Part shown: positions 19,362 to 28,364 of the stretch, piece by piece
Numbering within the stretch: the stretch's first letter is position 1
Layout: each line of letters starts with the position of its first letter
From: Pseudomonas mandelii
Lineage (GTDB): Bacteria > Pseudomonadota > Gammaproteobacteria > Pseudomonadales > Pseudomonadaceae
Direction of reading: 5' to 3'
Assembly (NCBI RefSeq): GCF_024138395.1
Contig: NZ_JAMYDU010000004.1
Span: 1 to 64,000 of the forward strand
DNA length: 64,000 nt
Notes under the pieces: model-generated
Told to the model about the DNA's origin: nothing
The model's database searches: none
What the model saw: the letters and a program-made list of their open reading frames with translations, nothing else
Made by a program: the position numbers and the translations under genes

Positions 19362-19737
19362 TGTTTTTTTGTTCTCTGGTGATCGACGTTAGTGCGTACT
19401 GACTGAGGGTCAGGCGATCATCATTTCTCCCTGTTGCCGCGTCCGAACGCGGCGCACCTCAAACGCTCCCGGGTTTCTAAATCAGGCATCACGGCTGCAC
19501 ACGCCATGAAGTGACGCGCCACCTTACGCGTCTTGTCTTGAAAGCCAGTAGCCCGAATGCGCCACTGACGAGTCTGATTTCGACACGCGTTGCGCGTATC
19601 GCCTCTGGTGAAATATCGTCCGATAACTAGCGCAAACTTGCCGCTACGTGACGACGTCACTCACGCCCGGCTCTCCATTCGCGCGCCAACAGCACTTGTC
19701 CTATCCTTTCATCCACCCAACAACTCGGGACATCGAA
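19362..19737. other. Divergent intergenic region between gabP-like gene and methyltransferase gene
   Basis: No gene is supported. It contains a 13-bp palindrome GTGACGACGTCAC at 19648-19660, 78 bp before the methyltransferase start, which could be an operator. Nothing else stands out. Confidence 0.4.
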
Positions 19738-20418
19738 ATGCCTGCCCCCGAATCCACGCTCCTCCAGAGCTGGCACTACAACGCCCAATCCTGGATCAAG
19801 GCTATCCGCACCGGCGCCATCGAAAGCCGCCTCAAGGTCACCGACCAGGCAATCCTGCTGGCGGTACTGGGCCGCCAACCCGAGCGTGTGCTCGACCTGG
19901 GCTGCGGCGAGGGTTGGCTGTTGCGGGCGCTGGCTGAGCGGGCCATAGAGGCGGTCGGTGTGGATGGCGATGCGACGCTGGTCGAAGCGGCGCGGGCGGA
20001 GGGCTCTTCGCGGGTGCATTTGGCGAGCTATGAAGAGTTGGTGGAGGCGAAGATGGACATCGGCAGCAACTACGACCTGATCTGCGCCAACTTCGCCCTG
20101 TTGCACCAGAACATCATCCCTCTGCTCGCCGCCATGAACGCCCTGCTCGCCCCTGACGGCGCGCTGGTGATCCAGACGCTGCATCCATGGACCGCGGCGG
20201 CTGGCGACTATCAGGATGGTTGGCGGGAAGAGACCTTCATTGGGTTCCAGGGGCAGTGGCAGCCCATGCCGTGGTACTTCCGAACGTTGTCCAGTTGGCT
20301 CAATGCACTGGACATGGCCGGGTTTCGGCTGGCCAGCCTGCAGGAGCCACAACACCCGCAAAGTCCTGTACCGCAGTCGTTGCTGTTGGTGGCTGAGCAA
20401 CAGGATGATTGTGATTAA
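19738..20418 (+). CDS. Class I SAM-dependent methyltransferase
   Basis: 226 residues. Motif I is VLDLGCGEGWLLRAL (residues about 50-64), followed by GVDGDATLVEAAR and NYDLICANFALLH, the usual SAM-binding pattern. The later stretch LVIQTLHPWTAAAGDYQDGW is typical of small UbiE/Tam-like methyltransferases. Start 19738 follows a GGGA site; the frame is open further upstream but lacks a good start. Stand-alone gene, substrate unknown. Confidence 0.85.
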   Translation: MPAPESTLLQSWHYNAQSWIKAIRTGAIESRLKVTDQAILLAVLGRQPERVLDLGCGEGWLLRALAERAIEAVGVDGDATLVEAARAEGSSRVHLASYEELVEAKMDIGSNYDLICANFALLHQNIIPLLAAMNALLAPDGALVIQTLHPWTAAAGDYQDGWREETFIGFQGQWQPMPWYFRTLSSWLNALDMAGFRLASLQEPQHPQSPVPQSLLLVAEQQDDCD

Positions 20419-20462
20419 CCCGGGGCAAGCCCTAATGCCAGTCAGTTAAGGGCACATCGGAC

Positions 20463-20685
20463 CTGTAGGAGCCAGGCTTGCCGGAATGCCAGTCAGTTAA
20501 GGCGGAATCTGTAGGAGCGAGGCTTGCCGTAATGCCTGTCAGTTAAGGCGGAATCTGTAGGAGCGAGGCTTGCCCGCGAAGAACGATGACGCGTAATACC
20601 TGAAAAACCGCGGTGCATTCTTCGCGGGCAAGCCTCGCTCCTACAGAAATTTCGCTTAACTGACCGGCAAGCCTGGCTCCTACAG
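20463..20685. repeat. Cluster of REP-like elements, nested inverted repeats
   Basis: Three plus-oriented copies of TGTAGGAGC(C/G)AGGCTTGCC (starts near 20464, 20510 and 20556) are followed by two inverted copies (20621-20646 and 20664-20685). The outermost pair carries GCCAGGC and the inner pair GCGAGGC, so the cluster is nested. This is the standard Pseudomonas REP/BIME form and may mark or protect the methyltransferase mRNA end. Confidence 0.9.
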
Positions 20686-20721
20686 AAAGGCAAGGGCAAG
20701 CCCAGCAAATAACGCACAAAC

Positions 20722-20750
20722 AAAAACGCCGCTCAAAGAGCGGCGTTTTT
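20722..20750. terminator. Bidirectional terminator
   Basis: Stem AAAAACGCCGCTC (20722-20734) and its complement (20738-20750) with loop AAA. A-run on one side and T-run on the other let it act on both strands, between the methyltransferase and the polyamine operon. Confidence 0.9.
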
Positions 20751-20802
20751 GCGTTTGGAGCGAAATACAAGTTTCACCTGTATTCTGCGCGCCTCAGGCG
20801 TT

Positions 20803-22038
20803 TCAGCTCCAGGGACGGTCTCCATTCTCGTCCTTGATGCGGGTCGGCAGGCCCATCACATCCAGTGCCTTGAGGAACGGCTCGGCTGGCAGCTCCTCGA
20901 CGTTGGCCATGCGCTGCACATCCCATTCGCCACGGGCGACCAGCAGGGCTGCCGCCACCGGTGGCACGCCAGCAGTATAGGAAATACCCTGGCTGTCGGT
21001 TTCTGCGTAAGCCTCTTCGTGGTCGGCCACGTTGTAGATGAACACTTCGCGCGGCTGGCCATCCTTGGTGCCTTTGACCAGGTCGCCGATGCAGGTCTTG
21101 CCCGTGTAGCCAGGCGCCAGCGAGCTCGGATCAGGGAGCACGGCCTTGACCACTTTCAGTGGCACGACTTCCAGGCCTTCAGCGGTTTTGACCGGTTGCT
21201 CGGAGAGCAGGCCGAGGTTCTTGAGTACGGTGAACACATTGATGTAGTGCTCGCCAAAGCTCATCCAGAAACGCACGTTGGGCACGCCGAGGTTCTTCGA
21301 CAGGGAGTGCACTTCATCGTGGCCGGTCAGGTACAGGTTCTGGGCCCCTACGACCGGCAGGTCGTCGGTGCGTTTGACTTCGAACATGGTGTTGCTGGTC
21401 CACTGACTGTTCTGCCAGCTCCACACCTGCCCGGTGAATTCGCGGAAGTTGATTTCCGGATCGAAATTGGTGGCGAAATATTTGCCGTGGGAACCGGCAT
21501 TGACGTCGAGTATATCGATCGAATCAATGTGGTCGAAATACTGTTGTTGCGCCAACGCTGCATAGGCGTTGACCACACCCGGGTCGAAGCCCACACCGAG
21601 GATCGCGGTGATGTTCTTCTCTTTGCATTCCTCGAGGTGCTTCCACTCGTAGTTGCCATACCAGGGCGGCGTCTCGCAGATTTTGCCCGGTTCTTCGTGA
21701 ATGGCGGTGTCCAGGTAGGCCACGCCGGTATCGATGCAGGCACGCAGCACCGACATGTTGAGGAAGGCAGAACCGACGTTGATGACGATCTGCGATCCGG
21801 TCTCGCGGATCAGCGCCTTGGTCGCCTCGACATCCAGAGCGTTGAGCGAGAAGGCTTTGATGTCAGCGGGCTCTTTGAGGCTGCCCTTGGCCTTGACGCT
21901 GTCGATGATGGCCTGGCATTTGGAGATGTTGCGCGACGCGATAGCAATACGACCGAGTTCATCGTTGTGCTGCGCGCACTTGTGGGCCACCACCTTGGCG
22001 ACACCTCCTGCACCAATGATAAGTACGTTCTTCTTCAA
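20803..22038 (-). CDS. Carboxynorspermidine synthase (saccharopine dehydrogenase-like)
   Basis: 411 residues. N-terminal Rossmann motif VLIIGAGGVAKVVAHKC, then the saccharopine dehydrogenase family core (AIHEEPGKICETPPWYGNYE and LGVGFDPGVVNAYAALA). It condenses a diamine with aspartate semialdehyde to a carboxy-polyamine, the substrate of NspC encoded just upstream. The start reads TTG at 22038, after AAGGAGAGAG; no better ATG is in frame. It is second in an operon, 27 bp after nspC. The pair provides the alternative route to norspermidine or spermidine, acting in the cytoplasm. Confidence 0.9.
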   Translation of the reverse strand: MKKNVLIIGAGGVAKVVAHKCAQHNDELGRIAIASRNISKCQAIIDSVKAKGSLKEPADIKAFSLNALDVEATKALIRETGSQIVINVGSAFLNMSVLRACIDTGVAYLDTAIHEEPGKICETPPWYGNYEWKHLEECKEKNITAILGVGFDPGVVNAYAALAQQQYFDHIDSIDILDVNAGSHGKYFATNFDPEINFREFTGQVWSWQNSQWTSNTMFEVKRTDDLPVVGAQNLYLTGHDEVHSLSKNLGVPNVRFWMSFGEHYINVFTVLKNLGLLSEQPVKTAEGLEVVPLKVVKAVLPDPSSLAPGYTGKTCIGDLVKGTKDGQPREVFIYNVADHEEAYAETDSQGISYTAGVPPVAAALLVARGEWDVQRMANVEELPAEPFLKALDVMGLPTRIKDENGDRPWS

Positions 22039-22065
22039 TTTTTCTCTCTCTCCTTCTCTGCCAGC

Positions 22066-23163
22066 TTACGAAAGGCTGGACATGTAGTCGTTGTAACCAA
22101 ACTCACGAACCACCTCGACACTACCATCGAGTTGTTTCACTACGATGGACGGCATCTTCAGGCCGTTGAACCAGTTCTTCTTGACCATGGTGTAACCCGC
22201 TGCGTCGATGAACGACAGCCGATCGCCGATGGCCAGAGGACGATCAAATTGATACTCACCGAAAATGTCGCCGGCCAGGCAGGATTTGCCACAAACCATG
22301 TAGGTGTGTTCGCCTTCGCTGGGCGCCAGCTTGGCATTCAGGCGATAGATCAGCAGATCGAGCATGTGCGCCTCGATGGAGCTGTCCACTACGGCCAGGT
22401 GTTTGCCGTTGTAGAGGGTGTCGAGCACGGTGACTTCCAGCGACGCGCTCTGAGTGATGGCGGCTTCGCCCGGCTCCAGGTAGACCTGCACGCCGTATTT
22501 CTGCGAAAAGGCCTTGAGCCGCGCGCAGAATTCGTCGATCGCATAGCCTTCACCGGTGAAGTGAATGCCGCCGCCCAGGCTGACCCACTCGACCTTGTGC
22601 AGCAGATGGCCGAAGCGCTCTTCGATGGTGCACAGCATCTGGTCGAACAGGCCGAAGTCGGCGTTCTCGCAGTTGTTGTGGAACATGAAGCCCGAGATCT
22701 GCTTGATGACCTGCTCGATCTTCACCGGATCCCACTCGCCCAGACGGCTGAACGGCCGCGCCGGATCGGCTAGCAGGTAATCCGAGCTGCTCACCTGCGG
22801 ATTGACCCGCAGACCGCGCACCTTGCCTGCTGAAGCTTCAGTGTAGCGCTGCAACTGGCCGATGGAGTTGAAGATGATCTTGTCGCAGTTGTCGAGCATC
22901 TCCTCGATCTCGTCGTCGGCCCAGGCCACGCTGTAGGCGTGGGTCTCGCCAGCGAACTTCTGTCGACCGAGCTTGAGCTCGTAGAGCGACGACGAGGTAG
23001 TGCCGTCCATGTATTGCTGCATCAGATCGAACACCGACCAGGTGGCGAAGCACTTGAGTGCCAGCAGGGCTTTCGCCCCGGACTGTTCGCGCACATAAGC
23101 GATCTTCTGCATGTTCGCCAGCAGCTTTTGTTTGTCGATGAGGTAGTACGGCGTCTTGATCAT
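22066..23163 (-). CDS. nspC: Carboxynorspermidine decarboxylase
   Basis: 365 residues. PLP-dependent fold III decarboxylase. The start TPYYLIDKQKLLANM, the Lys-bearing stretch AKALLALKCFATWSVF, and VSLGGGIHFTGEGYAID are NspC hallmarks. CGKSCLAGDIFGEY provides the second-subunit Cys motif. It removes CO2 from carboxynorspermidine or carboxyspermidine. GGAGG lies 7 bases before the ATG at 23163; the 20 residues open upstream are not needed. First gene of the operon with the synthase. Its promoter region lies next to the vanA promoter on the other strand. Confidence 0.93.
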   Translation of the reverse strand: MIKTPYYLIDKQKLLANMQKIAYVREQSGAKALLALKCFATWSVFDLMQQYMDGTTSSSLYELKLGRQKFAGETHAYSVAWADDEIEEMLDNCDKIIFNSIGQLQRYTEASAGKVRGLRVNPQVSSSDYLLADPARPFSRLGEWDPVKIEQVIKQISGFMFHNNCENADFGLFDQMLCTIEERFGHLLHKVEWVSLGGGIHFTGEGYAIDEFCARLKAFSQKYGVQVYLEPGEAAITQSASLEVTVLDTLYNGKHLAVVDSSIEAHMLDLLIYRLNAKLAPSEGEHTYMVCGKSCLAGDIFGEYQFDRPLAIGDRLSFIDAAGYTMVKKNWFNGLKMPSIVVKQLDGSVEVVREFGYNDYMSSLS

Positions 23164-23265
23164 TTCGAGGCCTCCGGCAAGGCCAGCCAAAAAAAGGATG
23201 CGCATTGTGCCTTCACTGGCCACATATCGAAAGAGCAGAGAGCGCAGTTCGCTGAGACGTCCTTA

Positions 23266-23389
23266 ATTGGATCCAGAAGCCGGCGACAGTGCGGCGGCGC
23301 CCGTTCAAACCCGCTAATGGATCCATTGAAAAGTGACACAAGGATTAAATTTGACATTTATGGCGACAATCTACATTAATGGATCCATA
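23266..23389 (+). promoter_or_regulatory. vanA promoter with three VanR-type operators
   Basis: Palindromes with core TGGATCCA occur at 23266-23275 (ATTGGATCCA), 23316-23327 (AATGGATCCATT) and 23378-23389 (AATGGATCCATA). They match the known VanR site ATTGGATCCAAT closely. A -35 TTGACA at 23351-23356 is followed 17 bp later by a weak -10 (CATTAA, 23374-23379) that the last operator covers. Repression by VanR at this site, relieved by vanillate, is the expected control. AACAACAA at 23389-23396 looks like a Crc/Hfq motif near the vanA ribosome site. Confidence 0.8.
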
Positions 23390-23415
23390 ACAACAAACAG
23401 CCTTGGAGAATCTCC

Positions 23416-24462
23416 ATGTACCCCAAGAACACCTGGTATGTCGCCTGCACGCCCGATGAAATCGCCGACAAGCCGCTAGGCCGTCAGATCTGTGGTGAAA
23501 AGATGGTTTTTTACCGCGGGCACGAAGGCAAGGTGGTAGCTGTCGAGGACTTCTGCCCCCATCGCGGCGCACCGCTGTCTTTGGGCTATGTGGAAAACGG
23601 CAATCTGGTGTGCGGCTATCACGGCCTGGTGATGGGCTGCGACGGCAAGACTGTGGAAATGCCCGGGCAGCGGGTTCGCGGCTTTCCGTGCAACAAGGCA
23701 TTCGCCGTGGTCGAGCGTTACGGATTTATCTGGGTCTGGCCCGGCGATCAGGCGTTAACCGACCCGGCGCTGATCCATCACCTGGAATGGGCGGTCAGCG
23801 ATGAATGGGCCTACGGCGGTGGCCTGTTCCACATCCAGTGCGACTATCGCCTGATGATCGACAACCTGATGGACCTGACTCACGAAACCTACGTTCACGC
23901 GTCCAGCATCGGCCAGAAGGAAATCGACGAAGCTCCGCCGGTGACCACGGTCGACGGCGACGAGGTAGTCACCGCCCGCCACATGGAAAACATCATGGCC
24001 CCGCCCTTCTGGCGCATGGCTCTGCGCGGCAATAACCTGGCCGACGATGTGCCCGTGGATCGCTGGCAGATCTGCCGCTTCACCCCGCCCAGTCATGTGC
24101 TGATCGAAGTCGGTGTGGCCCATGCCGGCAAAGGCGGTTATCACGCCCCCCAACAGTTCAAGGCCTCGAGCATCGTCGTCGATTTCATCACGCCGCAAAC
24201 CGACACCTCGATCTGGTACTTCTGGGGCATGGCGCGCAATTTCAACCCGCAGGATGAAGCCTTGACCGCGAGTATTCGCGAGGGTCAGGGCAAGATTTTC
24301 AGCGAAGACCTGGAGATGCTCGAACGCCAGCAACAGAATCTGCTCAGCCATCCCCAACGCAACTTGCTCAAGCTCAATATCGACGCTGGCGGCGTGCAGT
24401 CGCGCCGTGTTCTGGAGCGCCTTATCGCCCGGGAACAAACGCCGCAGGAGTCAATGGCATGA
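23416..24462 (+). CDS. vanA: Vanillate O-demethylase oxygenase subunit
   Basis: 348 residues. Rieske motif CPHRGAPL...CGYHG (residues about 48-72, C-x-H and C-x2-H) and a mononuclear iron site DLTHETYVHAS (residues about 155-165). It demethylates vanillate to protocatechuate and formaldehyde together with VanB. Start supported by TTGGAG upstream. Overlaps vanB by four bases. Three VanR-type operators lie before it. Confidence 0.95.
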   Translation: MYPKNTWYVACTPDEIADKPLGRQICGEKMVFYRGHEGKVVAVEDFCPHRGAPLSLGYVENGNLVCGYHGLVMGCDGKTVEMPGQRVRGFPCNKAFAVVERYGFIWVWPGDQALTDPALIHHLEWAVSDEWAYGGGLFHIQCDYRLMIDNLMDLTHETYVHASSIGQKEIDEAPPVTTVDGDEVVTARHMENIMAPPFWRMALRGNNLADDVPVDRWQICRFTPPSHVLIEVGVAHAGKGGYHAPQQFKASSIVVDFITPQTDTSIWYFWGMARNFNPQDEALTASIREGQGKIFSEDLEMLERQQQNLLSHPQRNLLKLNIDAGGVQSRRVLERLIAREQTPQESMA

Positions 24463-25409
24463 TCGAAGTGCTGGTGGTATCGCGCAACAACGAAGCCCAG
24501 GACATCTGCAGCTACGAGCTGGCCAGTGTCGATGATCGACCGCTACCGACCTTCAGCGCCGGCGCCCATATCGATGTGCACCTGCCCGGCGGCTTGATCC
24601 GGCAATACTCCCTGTGCAACCACCCCGAGGAACGCCATCGCTACCTGATCGGCGTGCTCAACGACCCGACCTCTCGCGGCGGTTCGCTGGCCATGCACGA
24701 GCAGATCCACCCCGGCACGCGGCTGTCTATCGGTGAGCCGCGCAACCTGTTTCCGTTGGCCCATGAAGCCAGGCGCAGCCTGCTCTTTGCCGGCGGTATC
24801 GGCATTACCCCAATCCTCTGCATGGCCGAGCGCCTGGCCCACAGTGGCGCGGATTTCGAGCTGCACTACTGCGCCCGTTCTCGAGAGCGCGCGGCCTTTG
24901 TCGAACGCCTGCAACACTCGCCATTTGCCGACCGGGTATTCCTGCATTTCGATCAGGAACCCGAGACTGCGCTGGACGCGGCCAAGGTCCTGGCCACGCC
25001 ACTCAATGACGTTCATTTATATGTGTGTGGCCCCGGCGGTTTTATGCAGCATGTGCTGGACACGGCCAAGGCCGAGGGTTGGCAGGAAGACTGCCTGCAT
25101 CGCGAGTACTTCGCCGCGGCACCGGTCGACAGCAGCAACGATGGCAGTTTTTCAGTCAAGGTCGGCAGCACCGGCCAAGTCTTCGAGATCCCGGCAGACA
25201 GGTCCGTGGTGCAGGTTCTGGAAAGCCATGGCATCGAGATTGCCATGTCTTGCGAGCAAGGGATTTGCGGCACCTGCCTGACGCGGGTGCTGGAGGGTGT
25301 GCCGGAACATCGCGACCTGTTCCTCACCGAGGATGAACAAGCCCTCAACGACCAGTTCACCCCCTGCTGCTCGCGTTCGAAAACGCCGCTGCTGGTGCTG
25401 GATATCTGA
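24459..25409 (+). CDS. vanB: Vanillate O-demethylase reductase subunit
   Basis: 316 residues. FMN-binding stretch IRQYSLCNHPEE, NAD-binding LLFAGGIGITPILCMAE and a C-terminal 2Fe-2S plant ferredoxin domain with SCEQGICGTCLTRV and a later CC pair. It passes electrons from NADH to the VanA Rieske centre. ATG overlaps the vanA stop (ATGA), so the two are co-translated. The vanR gene converges from the right with only six bases between ends. Confidence 0.95.
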   Translation: MIEVLVVSRNNEAQDICSYELASVDDRPLPTFSAGAHIDVHLPGGLIRQYSLCNHPEERHRYLIGVLNDPTSRGGSLAMHEQIHPGTRLSIGEPRNLFPLAHEARRSLLFAGGIGITPILCMAERLAHSGADFELHYCARSRERAAFVERLQHSPFADRVFLHFDQEPETALDAAKVLATPLNDVHLYVCGPGGFMQHVLDTAKAEGWQEDCLHREYFAAAPVDSSNDGSFSVKVGSTGQVFEIPADRSVVQVLESHGIEIAMSCEQGICGTCLTRVLEGVPEHRDLFLTEDEQALNDQFTPCCSRSKTPLLVLDI

Positions 25410-25415
25410 AGGGCA

Positions 25416-26129
25416 TCACTCCGAGCGGAGAATCACCTTCATCCGCTCTTCGGCCGTCGCCGAGCCGAATATCTCGGCATAACGCAACGTGGCGTTGGCG
25501 TGCTCGCGCATGATCGCTTCGGCACGTGCGCCCTGGCGGTTGACCAAAGCATCGAACACCGAATGGTGTTGCATATGGGCATAGTTGAAACGCCGATATT
25601 CCCGGACCATGTCGTTGCGGTCCACTGCCAGGGCTGTCACCGACGCAAACGGCAGGTGGTCATTGCGCGCCAGGGCGTCGGCGATGGCCGGGTTGTGGCT
25701 GCCTTCGACAATCACTTCGTGAAAACGCATGTTGAGGTCGTGGTAGACCTCCAGGTCCTCGATGGTCACAAACCCCTTGTCGAACAGCTGATCACCTTGC
25801 ATCAGGCACTGTTCAAGGGTCGCCCGGGCCTCGTCCGATAGCCCGCGCTCGGCGGTCTGGCGCGCCGCCAGGCCTTCGAGTACACCCCGCACTTCAACCG
25901 CACCGGCAATGTCATCGGGGCTGACCGAACGCACCTGAAACCCGCGCCCGCCAAAGCGCACCAGCAAGCCTTCCTGCTCCAGCGTGCGGAACGCCATGCG
26001 CACCGGCATTCGCGAAACACCGAACAATTGCGCCGTGGGAATTTCCATCAAGCGCTCGCCAGCCGCCAGCTCGCCCGAGGCGATCATCTTGCGCAACGCG
26101 ACCAGCACCGTTTGACCGGGCTTACTCAT
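25416..26129 (-). CDS. vanR: GntR-family (FCD) repressor of vanillate demethylase
   Basis: 237 residues. N-terminal winged helix (VALRKMIASGELAAGERLMEIP, VSRMPVRMAFRTLEQEGLL split over the motif), C-terminal FCD ligand domain with metal-type His residues (MRFHEVIVEGSHN). It most probably binds the three TGGATCCA sites before vanA and is released by vanillate. Start 26129 is chosen at SKPGQTVLVALRK because GGAAG lies upstream; the frame is open for 47 further codons that overlap repeat DNA. Converges with vanAB. Confidence 0.88.
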   Translation of the reverse strand: MSKPGQTVLVALRKMIASGELAAGERLMEIPTAQLFGVSRMPVRMAFRTLEQEGLLVRFGGRGFQVRSVSPDDIAGAVEVRGVLEGLAARQTAERGLSDEARATLEQCLMQGDQLFDKGFVTIEDLEVYHDLNMRFHEVIVEGSHNPAIADALARNDHLPFASVTALAVDRNDMVREYRRFNYAHMQHHSVFDALVNRQGARAEAIMREHANATLRYAEIFGSATAEERMKVILRSE

Positions 26130-26225
26130 CCAGGCAACTTCCAGAAAAGGTGGGTCACCATAGTAACGCAAGGTTTGAGCTAACTGCAGGGCGCTCTTTG
26201 CGGATTTGTCAGGTCGCTCAAACAG

Positions 26226-26329
26226 CAAAAGATCGCAGCCTTCGGCAGCTCCTACATGGAGCGTGTTCACCCCGATTATCGGGATTCACCACGCACCCCG
26301 TAGGAGCTGCCGAAGGCTGCGATCTTTTG
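26226..26329. repeat. Perfect 30-bp inverted repeat with REP core
   Basis: Left arm 26226-26255 (CAAAAGATCGCAGCC...CTCCTAC) and exact complement at 26300-26329, with 44 bp between. It lies between the vanR start and the fcs end. A close copy of the same element occurs at 31743-31831. RNA from it would form a strong hairpin, possibly a transcription stop or decay barrier after fcs. Confidence 0.95.
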
Positions 26330-26343
26330 ACCTTAGCTGTGTT

Positions 26344-28236
26344 TTATCGCCCGGCACGCAAGATAGAAGGTTCTTCGCCGCGATACAGCGCCTCGACTTT
26401 GTCGGCGCGCCACTGCAGCACCGCGCGCTGGTTGATCGAGCCCTTGTCGGTGATTTCACCGCGGTCGATGGAGGCGGGTTCGTCGAGCAGCGCGATCCAT
26501 TCCAGGCGGCTGGCATTCCCGGTGGCGTCGCGGTTGAGCCGTTGCAGCCAATCGCCGAACCACTGACGCACCGGCGCGCTGGCCAGAACCTCGGCGTCGC
26601 TGGCGTGTGGGCTCAAGCCGGCCAGGCGTCGGCATTCATATAGCCGGGGAAAGACCAGCGCACCCAGGCACTCGCGATCCGGCGCCGCCACCACCAAGTC
26701 CTGAACATAGGGCGAACCTTCGATCACCGCGCGATTGCGCAACGGGCCGACGCTGACAAACACGCCGGAGCTCAGTTTGAAGTCTTCGGCGATGCGCCCG
26801 TCGAACATCAGCCCCAGTTGTGGATCGCGGGCGTCGGCCAGTTTCAATGCGTCGCCGGAACAGTAGAAGCCCTGCTCGTCGAACACTTCGGCGGTCTGCT
26901 GTGGCGCACGCCAGTAACCCGGCATGATGTGCGGCCCGCGAAAACGTCCCTCCAGCTTGCCGTCCACCGGCACTAGCCGCACTTCGCAACCGGGTGCCGG
27001 CAGGCCAATGTAACCGGCCATGGACAGTGGCCCGGTGGTGAACGTGCAGGACGGTGCCGCCTCGGTCATGCCGAGCCCGGCCATCATGCGAATGCGTTCG
27101 CCACAATGCTGTTCGGCGATACGATCCAGGCGATCCCAAACGCGTTGGGACAAACCGGCGGCCGCGAAGAAGAACAGCTTCATGCGCGAGAAGAAACATT
27201 CGCGCAACTCTTCGTCCTGCTCCAGCGCGTTGACCAGCTCTTCCCAGCCCTTGGGCACAGTGAGGTACGCCGTGGGCGATATTTCCTTGAGGTTGCGCAG
27301 AGTCTCAGCAAACCCCTGGACGGTCGGCTTGCCGTCGTCCAGGTAAAAAGTGCCGCCGTTGTACAGCACGATGCCGACGTTGTGACTGCCGCCGAAGGTG
27401 TGATTCCACGGCAGCCAATCCACCAGCACCGGTGGTTCTTCGCCGAACACCGGGAAGGTCTGCAACAGCATCTGCTGGTTGGCGCAGAGCATGCGCTGGG
27501 TGGTGATCACGGCCTTCGGCAGCTTGGTGGAGCCTGAGGTAAACAGGAACTTGGCAATGCTGTCCGGCCCGGTAGCCGTGAAAGCACAATCGGCCTCGGC
27601 ACCGCCGGGCTGCTCCAACAGGCTGGCAAAACTCGCCTGATTGCGGCCGGGGATTTGACCGTGCACGGTGATCAGCGGCGTTTCGGCCGGCAGCACCGCA
27701 TCGATCGCCCGCTGATAGGCCGCGGCGTCGCTGACGAACACCAGGCCCGGTTGCAGCAGATTGCAGACATGCTTCAGCTTGGCGAAATCCTGGGACAACA
27801 ACGAATAGGCAGGAGAAACCGGGCTGTAAGGAATCCCGGCATACATCGCGCCCAAGGCAATCTGCAAATGCTCGATGTCGTTGCCCGAGAGGATCGCCAG
27901 CGGTCGCTCGGCCGAAAGCCCATAATTGAGCAGGCGTTGGGCAATGGCACGGACGCTGGTCAGCATCTCGGCGTAACTCACCCGGCGCCAGTCGCCGCCG
28001 TTCTGGCGAGCCGCGATAAAGGTCTGTTGCGGGCGCACATGGGCCCAATGCACCAGGCGATCGAGCAAGCGATTGGGCAACTTGGCCAAGGGTTCCAGAG
28101 AGCGCATCTGCAGAATGCCCTGCTCTTCGCTGACCTCGACCGCAGGATGACCGATGGACACTTGGCGATAGCGCGGCGCATTAGCGTCGGTCTGGGTTGG
28201 CGATCTGAATTCGGAACTCACGTGCTTGCTCTCCAT
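26344..28236 (-). CDS. fcs: Feruloyl-CoA synthetase
   Basis: 630 residues. AMP-binding signature FLFTSGSTKLPKAVITT, adenylation motifs GLGMTEAAPSCTFTT and YCSGDALKLADARDPQ. It activates ferulate (also p-coumarate or caffeate) to the CoA ester. Vdh and ech lie upstream on the same strand, the standard ferulate gene set, and vanAB follow. The ATG at 28236 overlaps by one base the stop of a 14-codon ORF (TGATG). An A-rich Crc-like stretch precedes that small ORF. A 128-bp gap separates it from vdh. Confidence 0.92.
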   Translation of the reverse strand: MESKHVSSEFRSPTQTDANAPRYRQVSIGHPAVEVSEEQGILQMRSLEPLAKLPNRLLDRLVHWAHVRPQQTFIAARQNGGDWRRVSYAEMLTSVRAIAQRLLNYGLSAERPLAILSGNDIEHLQIALGAMYAGIPYSPVSPAYSLLSQDFAKLKHVCNLLQPGLVFVSDAAAYQRAIDAVLPAETPLITVHGQIPGRNQASFASLLEQPGGAEADCAFTATGPDSIAKFLFTSGSTKLPKAVITTQRMLCANQQMLLQTFPVFGEEPPVLVDWLPWNHTFGGSHNVGIVLYNGGTFYLDDGKPTVQGFAETLRNLKEISPTAYLTVPKGWEELVNALEQDEELRECFFSRMKLFFFAAAGLSQRVWDRLDRIAEQHCGERIRMMAGLGMTEAAPSCTFTTGPLSMAGYIGLPAPGCEVRLVPVDGKLEGRFRGPHIMPGYWRAPQQTAEVFDEQGFYCSGDALKLADARDPQLGLMFDGRIAEDFKLSSGVFVSVGPLRNRAVIEGSPYVQDLVVAAPDRECLGALVFPRLYECRRLAGLSPHASDAEVLASAPVRQWFGDWLQRLNRDATGNASRLEWIALLDEPASIDRGEITDKGSINQRAVLQWRADKVEALYRGEEPSILRAGR

Positions 28237-28280
28237 CAAGGCATGCCACCGGTCCGCCGGGAAGCGATCAACCGGGGCAT
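28236..28280 (-). CDS. Possible 14-residue leader peptide coupled to fcs
   Basis: A short frame MPRLIASRRTGGMP with AACAAGG six bases before its ATG. Its TGA overlaps the fcs ATG. The fcs start itself has only a weak ribosome site, so coupling would explain its translation. The A-rich stretch AACAATAACAA just upstream fits a Crc/Hfq site. It could equally be chance; no experimental or homology support is available. Confidence 0.3.
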   Translation of the reverse strand: MPRLIASRRTGGMP

Positions 28281-28364
28281 GGCAGCCTTGTTATTGTTAT
28301 GTCTGGCCCGCACGCGGGCGGCAATCACTCTCAAGCGTTCGTCGCCCGGCGCTGCGAAGGCTAC

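Noticed and set aside
20749-22773. A 674-codon plus-strand open frame across the polyamine genes
   Set aside because: It runs opposite to two well-supported enzyme genes with full motifs. Its translation has no family features.
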